DNA of 64,000 nt from Streptomyces sp. Root431 (GTDB lineage: Bacteria > Actinomycetota > Actinomycetes > Streptomycetales > Streptomycetaceae), in NCBI RefSeq assembly GCF_001426585.1, contig NZ_LMEI01000007.1:18584-82583 (forward strand). Direction: 5' to 3'. The notes beneath the pieces are model-generated. The model made no database searches, was not told the DNA's origin, and worked only from the letters and a program-made list of their open reading frames with translations. The number at the start of each line of letters is the position of its first letter. Position 1 is the stretch's first letter. Made by a program: the position numbers and the translations under genes. Shown in pieces: positions 10,073-19,591 of this stretch.

Positions 10073-10220
10073 GGCTGTGGGTCTCTCTCGTGCGGGGTGG
10101 TCGGTTGGTGGGGGACAGAGTACGCGTACGAAACGGGGTCCGTACCGGGGCTGCGCAAACCGGATCCGGCGCCTGCCCGCCGAGCGGCCACGAGGGCGGT
10201 GAGCTGCGAGACTTGCTGTC

Positions 10221-11450
10221 ATGAGCTTCCGTACGCGAGACCCCTTGCACCACCTCATGCTGGACGACGTGCGCGGGGCGCAGAAGATGCTGTCCGGGGT
10301 GGCCCGCGTGACCGCGATGGAGGGCAGCCGCCACCTGTCGTCGCTGGTGGGGGCGCCGGTCCAGCTCAAGTGCGAGAACCTCCAGCGGACCGGTTCGTTC
10401 AAGCTGCGCGGGGCGTACGTGCGGATCGCCGGGCTGCGCCCCGAGGAGCGGGCCGCCGGGGTCGTCGCCGCCTCGGCGGGCAACCACGCGCAGGGCGTCG
10501 CGCTCGCCTCGAAGCTGCTCGGCGTGCACGCGACGGTCTTCATGCCCGTCGGCGCCCCGCTGCCGAAGGTCGCGGCGACCCGGGAGTACGGCGCGGAGGT
10601 CCGGATGCACGGCCACGTCGTCGACGAGACGCTGGCGGCGGCGGAGGAGTACGCCCGGGAGACGGGCGCGGTCTTCATCCACCCCTTCGACCACCCCGAC
10701 ATCATCGCGGGGCAGGGCACGGTCGGCCTGGAGATCCTGGAGCAGTGCCCGGAGGTCCGGACGATCCTCGTGGGCATCGGCGGCGGCGGTCTGGCGGCCG
10801 GGGTGGGGCTCGCGGTGAAGTCGCTGCGCCCGGACGTGAAGGTGATCGGCGTGCAGGCGGAGGGCGCGGCGGCCTATCCGCCCTCGCTGGCCGCCGGGCA
10901 TCCGGTGGTGATCGAGTCGCCGGTGACGATGGCGGACGGGATCAAGGTGGGGCGGCCGGGCGACGTGCCGTTCTCCCTGATCCAGGAGTACGTGGACGAG
11001 GTCCGCACCGTCTCCGAGGACCAGCTGTCCTCGGCGCTGCTGCTCTGCCTGGAGCGGGCCAAACTGCTCGTCGAACCGGCCGGCGCGAGCCCGGTGGCGG
11101 CCCTCCTCGCCGACCCGACGGCCTTCCAGGGGCCCGTCGTGGCGATCCTGTCCGGCGGGAACGTCGATCCGCTGCTCCTCCAGCGGATCCTGCGGCACGG
11201 CATGGCCGCCGGGGGCCGCTATCTGAGCCTGCGGCTGCGGGTGACGGACCGGCCGGGGGCGCTCGCGACCCTGCTCGCGGTCCTCACGGTGGTCGACGCG
11301 AACGTCCTCGACGTCAGCCACGTGCGGACGGACCCGCGCCTGGGCCTCACGGAGGCGGAGGTCGAGCTGCACCTGGAGACGAAGGGCCCGGAGCACTGCC
11401 GGGAGGTCGAGGAGGCGCTGCGGGACGCGGGCTACACGGTCCTCGGCTGA
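10221..11450 (+). CDS. ilvA: Threonine ammonia-lyase (threonine dehydratase)
   Basis: PLP enzyme (409 aa) that deaminates threonine to 2-oxobutanoate, feeding isoleucine synthesis or catabolism. The PLP lysine is in RTGSFKLRGA; ASAGNHAQGVA is the substrate loop, and GIGGGGLAAG the phosphate-binding glycine loop. A C-terminal ACT-like domain begins near residue 330 (YLSLRLRVTDRPGALATLL). The size and single ACT domain fit the catabolic/short IlvA type. 2-Oxobutanoate also yields propionyl units, the kind used by the neighbouring macrolide synthase, but that link is only a possibility. Confidence 0.93.
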   Translation: MSFRTRDPLHHLMLDDVRGAQKMLSGVARVTAMEGSRHLSSLVGAPVQLKCENLQRTGSFKLRGAYVRIAGLRPEERAAGVVAASAGNHAQGVALASKLLGVHATVFMPVGAPLPKVAATREYGAEVRMHGHVVDETLAAAEEYARETGAVFIHPFDHPDIIAGQGTVGLEILEQCPEVRTILVGIGGGGLAAGVGLAVKSLRPDVKVIGVQAEGAAAYPPSLAAGHPVVIESPVTMADGIKVGRPGDVPFSLIQEYVDEVRTVSEDQLSSALLLCLERAKLLVEPAGASPVAALLADPTAFQGPVVAILSGGNVDPLLLQRILRHGMAAGGRYLSLRLRVTDRPGALATLLAVLTVVDANVLDVSHVRTDPRLGLTEAEVELHLETKGPEHCREVEEALRDAGYTVLG

Positions 11451-11465
11451 CGGGCGCGCCCGCGC

Positions 11466-11525
11466 CCCGTACGCGTACCCCCGTACGCGTACCCCCGTAC
11501 GCGTACCCCCGTACGCGTACCCCCG
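11466..11525. repeat. Tandem palindromic repeat, four copies of CGTACGCGTACCCC
   Basis: Directly after ilvA a 14-base unit is repeated four times with exact periodicity; each unit contains the perfect 10-base palindrome GTACGCGTAC. Degenerate relatives continue to about 11575. Between convergent ilvA and the XRE regulator it could act as a terminator or a protein-binding array. The only other similar sequence seen is one TACGCGTA near 10130, upstream of ilvA. Confidence 0.8.
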
Positions 11526-11587
11526 CACCTCCCCGCCGTACACGTACCCCGTATCCCCTTACGCGTACGCCGTTCCGCGTCGTCCCG

Positions 11588-12064
11588 TCAGCCCGGGCGG
11601 TGGAGCCGGGCGGCCCGGGTGAGCTCGGCCGCCAGGCCGCCGAGCAGGGCACCCGCCACGACCAGGCCGAGGGGCCGGACACCGGCGGGACGGACGCCGC
11701 CCTGGCGGACGGCCACATGCCGGACGGCGACGTGACGACCGTCCCCGTGACGCCCCGGGACTGGAGCAGGAGCCCCGGTCGTCGCGCGCGCGGCGGACTC
11801 GTGCGCGAGCGAGTGCTCCAGGCGAATCAGCAGCGGCCGGGGGTCCTGCCCGGCGGCCGCCGCGAACTGCTCCACGGCGATCCGGGTCGGCAACTGCTTC
11901 TGGTTCAGGAACCGTTCCCACGAGGAGCGGCTGTAGTGCGTGCGCTGCGCGAGCTTGCCGTAGCTGAGCTCCATGGCGCACTTGATCCGCCGCATCTCGG
12001 CCGTCAGCTCCGCCCAGGGCGCGGCCTCGCATCCCGCGCATCCCCGGCCACCGTTCGCAGCCAT
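11588..12064 (-). CDS. XRE-family helix-turn-helix protein with C-terminal membrane segment
   Basis: 158-aa protein. The N-terminal part carries an XRE-like helix-turn-helix (MRRIKCAMELSYGKLAQRTH, then YSRSSWERFLNQKQLPT). A low-complexity region with HVAVRHVAVRQGGVR repeats follows, then one hydrophobic segment near the C-terminus (GLVVAGALLGGLAA). Start ATG at 12064 with GGGGGA upstream; an upstream extension in the same frame is unlikely. This HTH-plus-TM layout is common in Streptomyces regulators of unknown role. It is divergent from the SARP gene. Confidence 0.8.
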   Translation of the reverse strand: MAANGGRGCAGCEAAPWAELTAEMRRIKCAMELSYGKLAQRTHYSRSSWERFLNQKQLPTRIAVEQFAAAAGQDPRPLLIRLEHSLAHESAARATTGAPAPVPGRHGDGRHVAVRHVAVRQGGVRPAGVRPLGLVVAGALLGGLAAELTRAARLHRPG

Positions 12065-12322
12065 CCCCGATCCCCCGATCAGTCGTCCTTCTCGCCAGGA
12101 GCCACAGCCTCGCCCGCGGGGCCAACGGTCCACCAACGGAGCGCCAACGGGGGCGGCCGGTGGTGACCGGTAGCGGTCGTCCCGGGCCCTCCCGCGTCCC
12201 TGGGACGACGACTCGCCCACCATGCGGAAACCCCCTCACGAATCACCGTGCCCGTGCCTACGATGCGTTCGTCGGATCACCACCCTGGCGGCTGGTGGAC
12301 GGCCTTGGGGGGATGGTTCGCC

Positions 12323-15241
12323 GTGCGTTTCGGGCTGCTGGGTTCGTTCGTCGTGGAGGACGCCGGGGGCACGCCCCGGCAGATCGGGACGCCGAAGGCG
12401 CGTGCCCTGCTGGCCGTGCTGCTGCTGCGGGGCGGTTCGCCGGTGTCCTGGGACACCGTGAAGACCGCGATCTGGGGGGAGTCCGTTCCGGCCACCGCGC
12501 GTGCCTCGCTCCACAACCACGTCGCCCGCCTCCGGCGCGATCTGGACGAGAGCGGCGACCGCATCCAGGTCACCCCGGCCGGCTTCCGGCTGCGGGTCCT
12601 CGACGACGAACTGGACGTCACCCTCTTCGACCGGTACGTCTGCCGGGCGCGGACGGCGCGCCTGGCCGAGGACTGGGCGGAGGTCGAGGCGTTGACGTGC
12701 TCGGCGCTCGCCCTGTGGCGTGGCGCGCCGCTCTCCGACGTACCCCTGCCCGACACCGAACGGGAACCGTTCGTGAGGCGCATGGAGGAGGCCAGGCTCC
12801 AGGTGCTGGAGTGGGGCTACGAGGCCGACCTGCACCTGGGCAGACACCAGGGCATCGCCGCCGAGCTCGCCGAACTGGTCGCGGCCCACCCGCTGCGCGA
12901 GACATTCGTCGGCCAGCTGATGCTGGCCCTCCACCGCAGCGGCCGGCCGGCCGACGCCCTCCTCGCGTACGACACCGCCCGCCGGACGATCCGCCGGGAG
13001 CTGGGCGTCGACCCGGAGCCGGGGCTCGTGGAACTGCACCGCCGCATCCTGACGCTCGACCCGTCGCTCACCGCGCAACCGGCCGCGGAACCGCAGACCA
13101 CGCCCGCACCCGCCACGAACGCCCCGACCACCGACCTCTCGATCCCCCACCCCATCGCCGCGGACCCATCCGCCGAACCCCACCCCACCCCGCACCAACT
13201 CCCCTCCTCACCTGCCGACTTCACCGGCAGGGAGCAGGAGCTGGACCGCATCGTCGGAGAGCTGGCCGAGGCAGACCGCCCCGACGGGGCGACGGTCCTC
13301 GTCCACCGCGTCTCGGGCAGCGGCGGCATGGGCAAGACGACGCTGATGGTGCGGGCGGCGCACGAGATCCGCGAGCGCTTCCCCGACGGCCAGATCTTCC
13401 TCGACCTGGGCGGCATGACGACGATGCCCATGTCTCCCGAGAGCGCGCTCGGCCTGCTGCTCCGCACGCTCGGCGTGGCGCCGGAGGAGGTGCCGTGCGG
13501 GCTCCAGGCCCGCAGCGCACAGTTCCGCAGCCTGATCGCCGGCCGGCGGATGCTGATCCTCCTGGACGACGCGGGCGACGCGGCCCAGATACGGCCCCTG
13601 CTGCCGGGCTCGGCGGGCAGCGCCGTCCTGGTGACCAGCCGCCGCAGACTGGTCAGCTTCCCGGGCGTACGGATCGACCTCGGCGCCCTGCCCGACGACG
13701 CGGCCCGCCGGCTCCTCGCGTCGATCGCCGGCGAGGACCGGGTCGCGGCCCGGCCGGCCGCCACGGCGGAGGTCCTGCGCGCCTGCGGCGGGATGCCGCT
13801 GGCGCTGCGCCTCGCCGGGTCCCGTCTCGCGGCGCGCCCCGCCTGGTCGGTGCAGGACCTGGCCCACCGGCTGACCAGCCACGGCCGGGTCCTGCGGGAG
13901 CTCTACGCCGACGACCTGCACGTCCGCACGGCGCTCCAGATGAGTTACGAGCTCCTCCTCCAGGAGTCGCAGGAGTCGCAGGAGTCGCAGGAGTCACAGG
14001 AGTCGCAGGCGGCCCAGGGGTCCCCGGGGCACACGGGGTCCCCGGGGCACACAGGCCCCGCGCGGGCGTTCAGGCTGCTCGGCCTGATGCCGAGCGCGGC
14101 CTTCGGCACCGCCGTCGCCGCGGCCGTCCTCGACTGCGACGAGAAGTCCGTCGAGGACTGGCTGGAGGCGCTCGTCGACGCCCACCTCCTGGAGTCCCCC
14201 GCGCCGGGCCGCTACCAGTTCCACTGCCTGCTCCAGGCGCTCGCCGTGGAGCTGGCCGAGGAATCGGACAGCGAGGAGGAGCGCGCGCTGGCCGTCGAGC
14301 GCTTCGTCCTGTGGTGCCTGCACGGCGCCGACGCGGCCACCGCCCGCCTGGCACCCGCCGCCCGCCGCGTACCCCTGGACGCCGGTGCGCGACTGCGCGG
14401 CCCCTTCGCCGACTACGACGAGGCGTACGGCTGGTACGAGCGGGAGCGGGAGGTGCTGGTCGCCGCGGTGAGCCTGGCCCACGATGCAGGCCTGCACGCG
14501 CAGGCCTGGAGCCTCGCCGCCTCCCTCTGGGCGTACCTGAGGCTCGGCCGCAACGACGACTGGCTCACCACGCACACCGTCGGCCTCGCGGCGGCCAGGG
14601 CCACCGGGGACGAGCGGGCCGAGGCGTGGATGCTGAACGGCCTCGGGAACCAGGTGCTCAACACGGGCCGCCCCGCCGAGGCGATCGGCTACTTCCGCCG
14701 GGCGCTGCGCATCCACGAGGGGATGCCGGGCCGGGACGCCGAGCTCTCCGCCGTCTTCAACAACATCGGCACGTGCTTCACCGATCTCGGCGACCACGAG
14801 TCCGCGCTCCACCACTACCGGAAGTCCCTCGTGCGGGAACCGGAGAGCTGCGCCACCCTGAACAACATGGCGGACGCGCTGTCCCACCTGGGCCGCCACG
14901 ACGAGGCGCTCGACGTGCTCGACCGGGCCGAGGCGATCCAGCGGGCGACGCGGGACCTCGTCAGCCTCGCCATCGGCCTGCGGGTGCGGGGCGACGTGCT
15001 GCGCACGGCGGACCGGGCGGCGGAGGCGGTCGAGGCGTACCGGCGGGCGCTCGCCCTCCAGCGGCTCGGCGGGGACCAGCACAGCGAGGCCGTCTCGCTC
15101 ATGGGGCTCGGGGACGCCTTCGCCGACCTGGAGCGCCGGACCGAGGCCGAGGCCTGCTGGGGGAAGGCGCTCCGCTGGATGGAACGCCTCGGCGACCAGG
15201 GCAGGTCCGTCGACCTGCGCAAGCGCCTGGCGGGGGCGTAG
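12323..15241 (+). CDS. AfsR/SARP-family regulator (SARP-BTAD, NB-ARC, TPR)
   Basis: 972-aa transcriptional activator with AfsR architecture and length. An OmpR-like winged helix opens it (VRFGLLGSFVVEDAGG..., TPKARALLAVLLLRGG), followed by the BTAD domain (to about residue 255), a Pro/Thr linker, an NTPase with Walker A GSGGMGKTT and Walker B-like MLILLDDAG, then TPR-type helices (NTGRPAEAIGYFRRALRIH, YRKSLVREPES). The GTG at 12323 is preferred because GGGGGGAT lies 9 bases upstream and the family usually begins MRFG. A Gln-Glu-Ser repeat (residues about 547-563) interrupts the NB-ARC/TPR junction. DrrAB-type genes follow, and two AfsK-like kinases lie 2 kb beyond. Target genes are unknown. 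Confidence 0.92.
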   Translation: MRFGLLGSFVVEDAGGTPRQIGTPKARALLAVLLLRGGSPVSWDTVKTAIWGESVPATARASLHNHVARLRRDLDESGDRIQVTPAGFRLRVLDDELDVTLFDRYVCRARTARLAEDWAEVEALTCSALALWRGAPLSDVPLPDTEREPFVRRMEEARLQVLEWGYEADLHLGRHQGIAAELAELVAAHPLRETFVGQLMLALHRSGRPADALLAYDTARRTIRRELGVDPEPGLVELHRRILTLDPSLTAQPAAEPQTTPAPATNAPTTDLSIPHPIAADPSAEPHPTPHQLPSSPADFTGREQELDRIVGELAEADRPDGATVLVHRVSGSGGMGKTTLMVRAAHEIRERFPDGQIFLDLGGMTTMPMSPESALGLLLRTLGVAPEEVPCGLQARSAQFRSLIAGRRMLILLDDAGDAAQIRPLLPGSAGSAVLVTSRRRLVSFPGVRIDLGALPDDAARRLLASIAGEDRVAARPAATAEVLRACGGMPLALRLAGSRLAARPAWSVQDLAHRLTSHGRVLRELYADDLHVRTALQMSYELLLQESQESQESQESQESQAAQGSPGHTGSPGHTGPARAFRLLGLMPSAAFGTAVAAAVLDCDEKSVEDWLEALVDAHLLESPAPGRYQFHCLLQALAVELAEESDSEEERALAVERFVLWCLHGADAATARLAPAARRVPLDAGARLRGPFADYDEAYGWYEREREVLVAAVSLAHDAGLHAQAWSLAASLWAYLRLGRNDDWLTTHTVGLAAARATGDERAEAWMLNGLGNQVLNTGRPAEAIGYFRRALRIHEGMPGRDAELSAVFNNIGTCFTDLGDHESALHHYRKSLVREPESCATLNNMADALSHLGRHDEALDVLDRAEAIQRATRDLVSLAIGLRVRGDVLRTADRAAEAVEAYRRALALQRLGGDQHSEAVSLMGLGDAFADLERRTEAEACWGKALRWMERLGDQGRSVDLRKRLAGA
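13961..14009 (+). repeat. In-frame GAGTCGCAG repeat encoding (Gln-Glu-Ser)n
   Basis: Nine-base units within the SARP gene give a Q-E-S tripeptide repeat of about five copies. It is followed by a second short duplication (GSPGHT twice, about 14025-14058). Both fall in a flexible region between the ATPase and the TPR part and look like slippage products. Confidence 0.85.
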
Positions 15242-15377
15242 GGCCTGTCGGACCCCGATCCCGCGGGCGCCGCGCCCCCCAAGATCATGTGGCGCAAGTC
15301 ACAAATTCACTGGGCAGGGGCCGCCCGGCAAACCTAGGATCGGTAGGAAACGCCCGAATCTCCCTGGGAGAACCCAC

Positions 15378-16424
15378 ATGCCAGGCGCGATCTACGCCGA
15401 GGGTCTGGTGAAGACCTTCGGTGACGTACGAGCTCTGGACGGCGTCGACCTCGACGTACCGGAGGGCACCGTCCTGGGCCTCCTCGGCCCGAACGGCGCG
15501 GGGAAGACCACCACCGTGCGCGTCCTGACGACGCTCCTCCAGCCCGACAGTGGCAGGGCCGTCGTCGCCGGGATCGACGTCCTCAAGCATCCCGAACAGG
15601 TCCGCCGCTCGATCGGCCTGTCCGGCCAGTTCGCCGCGGTCGACGAGTACCTCACCGGCCGCGAGAACCTCCAGATGGTCGGGCAGCTCTACCAGATGAA
15701 GGCGAAGGCGGCGAAGGTACGGGCCGACGAGCTGCTCGAACGGTTCCGGCTCGCGGACGCCGCCGACCGCACCGCCAAGACGTACTCCGGCGGCATGCGC
15801 CGGCGCCTCGACCTCGCGGCCGCTCTCGTCGTCTCCCCGCCGGTCATGTTCATGGACGAGCCGACGACGGGCCTCGACCCCCGAAACCGGCAGGCGCTGT
15901 GGGAGGTCATCAAGGAACTCGTCGCGGGCGGTACGACGCTGCTCCTCACCACCCAGTACCTGGAGGAGGCCGACCACCTCGCCCACGACATCTGCGTCGT
16001 CGACCAGGGCAAGGTCATCGCGCGCGGCACGTCCGACCAGCTCAAGGCCCAGACGGGCGGCGAGCGCGTCGAGGTCGTCGTCCACGAACCGGAGATGATC
16101 GCGGGCGCCCGCGACGTCCTCGCCCGCTACGGCATCGCGGGCCGCGGCCAGGCCGAGGTGTCCGTCGAGGACCACACGCGCATGCTCACCGTCCCCGTCT
16201 CCGGCGGTGCCAAGATCCTCGCCGAGGTCATCCGCGACCTGGACGCCGTCGGCGTCGAGATCGACGACATCGGCCTGCGGCGCCCCACCCTCGACGACGT
16301 CTTCATCTCCCTGACCGGCCACGCGGCCGCGCTGACGGAGGAGGAGAACGGCGAGTCGACCCCCAAGGACGACCCCGGCGGCCGCGGCCGCGACCGTGAC
16401 GTGGCGAAGGAGGCGGCCAAGTGA
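15378..16424 (+). CDS. ABC transporter ATP-binding protein, DrrA type
   Basis: 348-aa ATPase of a two-component exporter of the daunorubicin-resistance type. Walker A is GPNGAGKTTT, signature YSGGMRRRLDLA, Walker B VMFMDEPTTGLD, and the family-specific C-terminus RRPTLDDVFISLTGHAA is present, followed by an acidic/charged tail. GGGAGAA lies before the ATG. Its last codons overlap the permease start (GTGA), so the two are coupled. It lies directly after the SARP regulator, which may control it. The substrate cannot be read from sequence. Confidence 0.93.
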   Translation: MPGAIYAEGLVKTFGDVRALDGVDLDVPEGTVLGLLGPNGAGKTTTVRVLTTLLQPDSGRAVVAGIDVLKHPEQVRRSIGLSGQFAAVDEYLTGRENLQMVGQLYQMKAKAAKVRADELLERFRLADAADRTAKTYSGGMRRRLDLAAALVVSPPVMFMDEPTTGLDPRNRQALWEVIKELVAGGTTLLLTTQYLEEADHLAHDICVVDQGKVIARGTSDQLKAQTGGERVEVVVHEPEMIAGARDVLARYGIAGRGQAEVSVEDHTRMLTVPVSGGAKILAEVIRDLDAVGVEIDDIGLRRPTLDDVFISLTGHAAALTEEENGESTPKDDPGGRGRDRDVAKEAAK

Positions 16425-17227
16425 GCACCGTGAACGACTCCCTGGTCATCGCCCGCCGCAACCTCATCCGCATGACCCGGATCCCCGAGATGATCCTCTT
16501 CGGGCTGATCCAGCCGGTGATGTTCGTGATCCTCTTCACGTACGTCTTCGGCGGCTCCATGAGCATCGGCGGCAGCACCGATCCGGACGTCTACAAGAAC
16601 TTCCTGATGGCGGGCATCTTCGCGCAGACCGTCACCTTCGCCACGGCCGGCGCGGGCGCGGGCATCGCGGACGACATGCACAAGGGCCTCATCGACCGCT
16701 TCCGCTCCCTGCCGATGGCGCGCGGCGCGGTCCTCACCGGTCGTACCCTCGCGGACCTCGTCCAGACCGCGCTGACGCTCCTGGTCCTCGCGATCGTCGC
16801 GCTGCTCATCGGCTGGCGCCCGGGCTACGCGGCGCCGACCAACTTCGGCAAGGTCATGGCCGGCTTCGCCCTGCTCCTGCTCCTCGGTTACGCGTTCACG
16901 TGGATCGGCGCCCTCATCGGCCTCTCGGTCCGCACCCCGGAGGCGGCGACGTCCGGCGGCCTGATCTGGCTCTTCCCGGTCACGTTCATCTCGAACGCGT
17001 TCGTGGACTCCAGCCAGATGCCGTCCTGGCTCCAGCCGATCGCCGAGTGGAACCCCTTCAGCGCCACCGTCCAGGCCTGCCGCAAGCTCTTCGGCGACCC
17101 GGGTCTGTCCCCGTCCGACGCCTGGCCGATGACGAACCCGATCTGGGCGTCGCTGATCTACTCGGTCCTGATCGTCGTCATCTTCCGCACGCTGTCGGTC
17201 CGCAAGTACCGCCGCGCGGACGGCTGA
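16421..17227 (+). CDS. ABC-2 type permease, DrrB type
   Basis: 268-aa integral membrane partner of the preceding ATPase, with about six transmembrane helices and the ABC-2 pattern (PVMFVILFTYVFGGSM, GLIDRFRSLPMARGAVLTGR, FPVTFISNAFV, WLQPIAEWNPFSATVQA). GTG start overlaps the DrrA-like stop. Together they should form a drug or lipid exporter. A CTGCCC/GGGCAG hairpin at 17234-17251 ends the operon and overlaps the stop of the convergent kinase gene. Confidence 0.92.
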   Translation: MSTVNDSLVIARRNLIRMTRIPEMILFGLIQPVMFVILFTYVFGGSMSIGGSTDPDVYKNFLMAGIFAQTVTFATAGAGAGIADDMHKGLIDRFRSLPMARGAVLTGRTLADLVQTALTLLVLAIVALLIGWRPGYAAPTNFGKVMAGFALLLLLGYAFTWIGALIGLSVRTPEAATSGGLIWLFPVTFISNAFVDSSQMPSWLQPIAEWNPFSATVQACRKLFGDPGLSPSDAWPMTNPIWASLIYSVLIVVIFRTLSVRKYRRADG

Positions 17228-17242
17228 CCGCCCCTGCCCCGG

Positions 17243-19528
17243 TCAGGGCAGATACCCGGAGACGACGAGGCCGTCGGGGAGGGCGAGGAACACCGCCCCT
17301 CCGGCGGCCAGCGCGTCTCCGGCGGCCTGCGGCGTGAAGCCGTCGGGCATGTTGGGTCGGTAGTCCTCCCTGTCGTTGTCGTCGGTAGGACCGGAGGCCG
17401 GATAGGAGACGACCGTCTCCGTGCCCGCGACCACGACCCGATCGCCCGCGAGATAGACGCGCTGCCCGAAGTCCGCCCACGCCCGCCACCGCTCGTCGCC
17501 GCTCTCCAGGTCGTACGTGACGACCTTGTCGCCCGCGTCGATGACGGCGACGAGTCCGTCAGCGCTCACCGCGGGCCCGGCCGAGACCTGGCTGCCGAGC
17601 GTGCGGCGCAGCGCGAGCGTCGCGGGGTCGAGGACGCCGACGGTGCCGTCCTGGCGGCCCGAGCACAGCACGCTGCCGCTCTTCTCGTGGACGGTGAAGC
17701 CGCCGCAGGCCTCCGTGCCCCGCGCCGTCACCTTGCCGGTACGGGCGTCCAGGGCGACCGGCACGTTGCCGAGCGGGACGAACACCCGCCCGGCCGCCGA
17801 GACCGGCTCCTCCGGCAGGGCGTCGAGGGGCGTCTGCCACAGCGTCTTGCCGTCGCCGAGGCGGACGGCGGTCACGAGCCCCGTCCGCTCGTCGCGCATG
17901 TTGACGTACGTGGAGTAGAGGACCCCGTCGAGCAGGTCGGTGCCCTTCACGGCCCAGTCCGGCCCGGGCGCCGGGATCCGGCTCCGCACCTTTCCGTCCA
18001 GGACCCCGTACGCGACGACCCCGTCCGGCCCCGTGACGTACGCGGTGTCGCCGATCACCGCCGGATACTGGGCTCCGCTGCGCACCCCCTCGCCCCGGCC
18101 CAGCACCTTCCACCTCTGCTTGCCGTCCGCCGCGTTCAGCCCGGTGACCGCGCCGCCGGACCCGGGGCAGACGAGGACCTTGGGGGAGAGCGCGCAGGTG
18201 CCCGCGCCGGGCTCCACCTCGGTGGTCCACGGCGACCATTCGGCCGGGCGGTACGCGCGGTCCGTGCCGGCCTTGCCGAAGTCGTTGGTGTGGCCCGCGC
18301 CGCCGTACGGCAGCACGACCTGGCTCAGCGCCGCCGGAGCCGGGTTCCCCGACGCGCTGGGCGTGCCGGACGTGGTGGGCGCCCCCGCGACCCCGCCGGC
18401 GGAACCGCCGTCCCCGTCGTTCCGGTTGAGCAGCACCACCCCGACCGTCGCGAGCACTGCCACGGCCACCGCCCCCGCGACGACCGCGCCCCACGGCCGC
18501 CGGCGCGGCGCCACGGGAGCGGCCGGCGTCACGGGCCGGTCCGTCATGGCGGTGGGGGAGTACGGCACGACGGGCCCGAGCGTCGGCAGGTCCGCCACGC
18601 CCGCGCCCGAGGACGCGGCCTCCCCGATGTCACGCGCGGCCTCCCCGTACGTGGCGAGCAGCGACAACACCCCACCGGGCCAAGGGAAGACCTCGGGAGC
18701 GGCCCCGCCGCCGAGCAGCTCCACCAGCTCCACGGCCGTGGGCCGCGCCGCCGGGTCGAGCCGCAGGCAGCGCTCCACCATCGGCCGCAACTCCTCCGGT
18801 ACCCCCGACAGTTCGGCGTCCGCCCGGGTGATCCGATAGATCACCGCGGCCATCTCGTCGTCCTGGAACGGACCTTGGCCGCTGGCCGCGAAGGCGAGCA
18901 CCGCGCCCAGACAGAAGACGTCCGATGCGGGCACCACCGCCCGGCTCCCCACCAGGTGCTCGGGCGACATGAACCCCGGGGAGCCGATCACGAGCCCCGT
19001 CGAGGTCAGCGCCGTCGCCTCGAAGGCCTGGGCGATGCCGAAGTCGATCAGCTTCGGCCCGGCCGCGCCGAGCAGCACGTTCGCGGGCTTGAGGTCCCGG
19101 TGCAGGACCTCCACCCGGTGCACCTCCGCCAGGGCCGTGGCGAGCGCGGTCCCGAGGGCCCGTACGGCCGCGACGGGCAGCGCCCCCGACCGGACGACGG
19201 CCTCGGCGAGCGAGGGCCCCGGCACGTACTCCGTCGCCAGCCACGGCGAGGGCGCGTCGGCGTCGGCGTCCACGAGCCGCGCCACGCCCGGCCCGTCCAC
19301 GGTCCGCGCCGCCGCGATCTCCCGCCGGAAGCGGGTCCGGAAGTCCCCGTCGACCTCCAGGTCCTCGCGCACGGTCTTCACGGCGACCATCCGGTACGGA
19401 TCGGCCGTCGGCTCGTCGGCCCGGCAGGCGAGATGCACCTCGCCCATGCCGCCCGCACCGATCCGGGCCAGCAGCCGGTACGGCCCGACGAGCCGCGGGG
19501 GCTGCCCCGAGGGGAGAGCTTCCAGCAC
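17243..19528 (-). CDS. Serine/threonine protein kinase with PQQ-type propeller (AfsK-like), downstream copy
   Basis: 761-aa transmembrane receptor kinase. The N-terminal Hanks-type kinase (about 15-270) has the glycine loop IGAGGMGEVH, VAVK, catalytic HRDLKPANVLL, DFGIAQ and SPEH. A Pro-rich juxtamembrane region leads to one membrane helix (about 345-365, AVVAGAVAVAVLATVGVVLL), and the outer part is a PQQ/quinoprotein-like beta-propeller (repeated GLVTAVRLGDGKTLWQTPL, VTYDLESGDERW). AfsK has this layout. It is 63 bases downstream of its paralogue and probably co-transcribed. The extracellular ligand and the target are unknown; the SARP gene at 12.3 kb is an obvious candidate. Confidence 0.92.
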   Translation of the reverse strand: MLEALPSGQPPRLVGPYRLLARIGAGGMGEVHLACRADEPTADPYRMVAVKTVREDLEVDGDFRTRFRREIAAARTVDGPGVARLVDADADAPSPWLATEYVPGPSLAEAVVRSGALPVAAVRALGTALATALAEVHRVEVLHRDLKPANVLLGAAGPKLIDFGIAQAFEATALTSTGLVIGSPGFMSPEHLVGSRAVVPASDVFCLGAVLAFAASGQGPFQDDEMAAVIYRITRADAELSGVPEELRPMVERCLRLDPAARPTAVELVELLGGGAAPEVFPWPGGVLSLLATYGEAARDIGEAASSGAGVADLPTLGPVVPYSPTAMTDRPVTPAAPVAPRRRPWGAVVAGAVAVAVLATVGVVLLNRNDGDGGSAGGVAGAPTTSGTPSASGNPAPAALSQVVLPYGGAGHTNDFGKAGTDRAYRPAEWSPWTTEVEPGAGTCALSPKVLVCPGSGGAVTGLNAADGKQRWKVLGRGEGVRSGAQYPAVIGDTAYVTGPDGVVAYGVLDGKVRSRIPAPGPDWAVKGTDLLDGVLYSTYVNMRDERTGLVTAVRLGDGKTLWQTPLDALPEEPVSAAGRVFVPLGNVPVALDARTGKVTARGTEACGGFTVHEKSGSVLCSGRQDGTVGVLDPATLALRRTLGSQVSAGPAVSADGLVAVIDAGDKVVTYDLESGDERWRAWADFGQRVYLAGDRVVVAGTETVVSYPASGPTDDNDREDYRPNMPDGFTPQAAGDALAAGGAVFLALPDGLVVSGYLP

Positions 19529-19591
19529 CGAACAGGTCCTTTCAGGACGTCACTTGAACGGGATCACGCGAGCGGGATCAGATCGGCGGGG

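Noticed and set aside
12160..15411. A 1083-residue plus-strand frame overlapping the SARP gene
   Set aside because: Same DNA encodes an intact SARP/NB-ARC/TPR protein in another frame; the longer frame is Arg/Pro low complexity.
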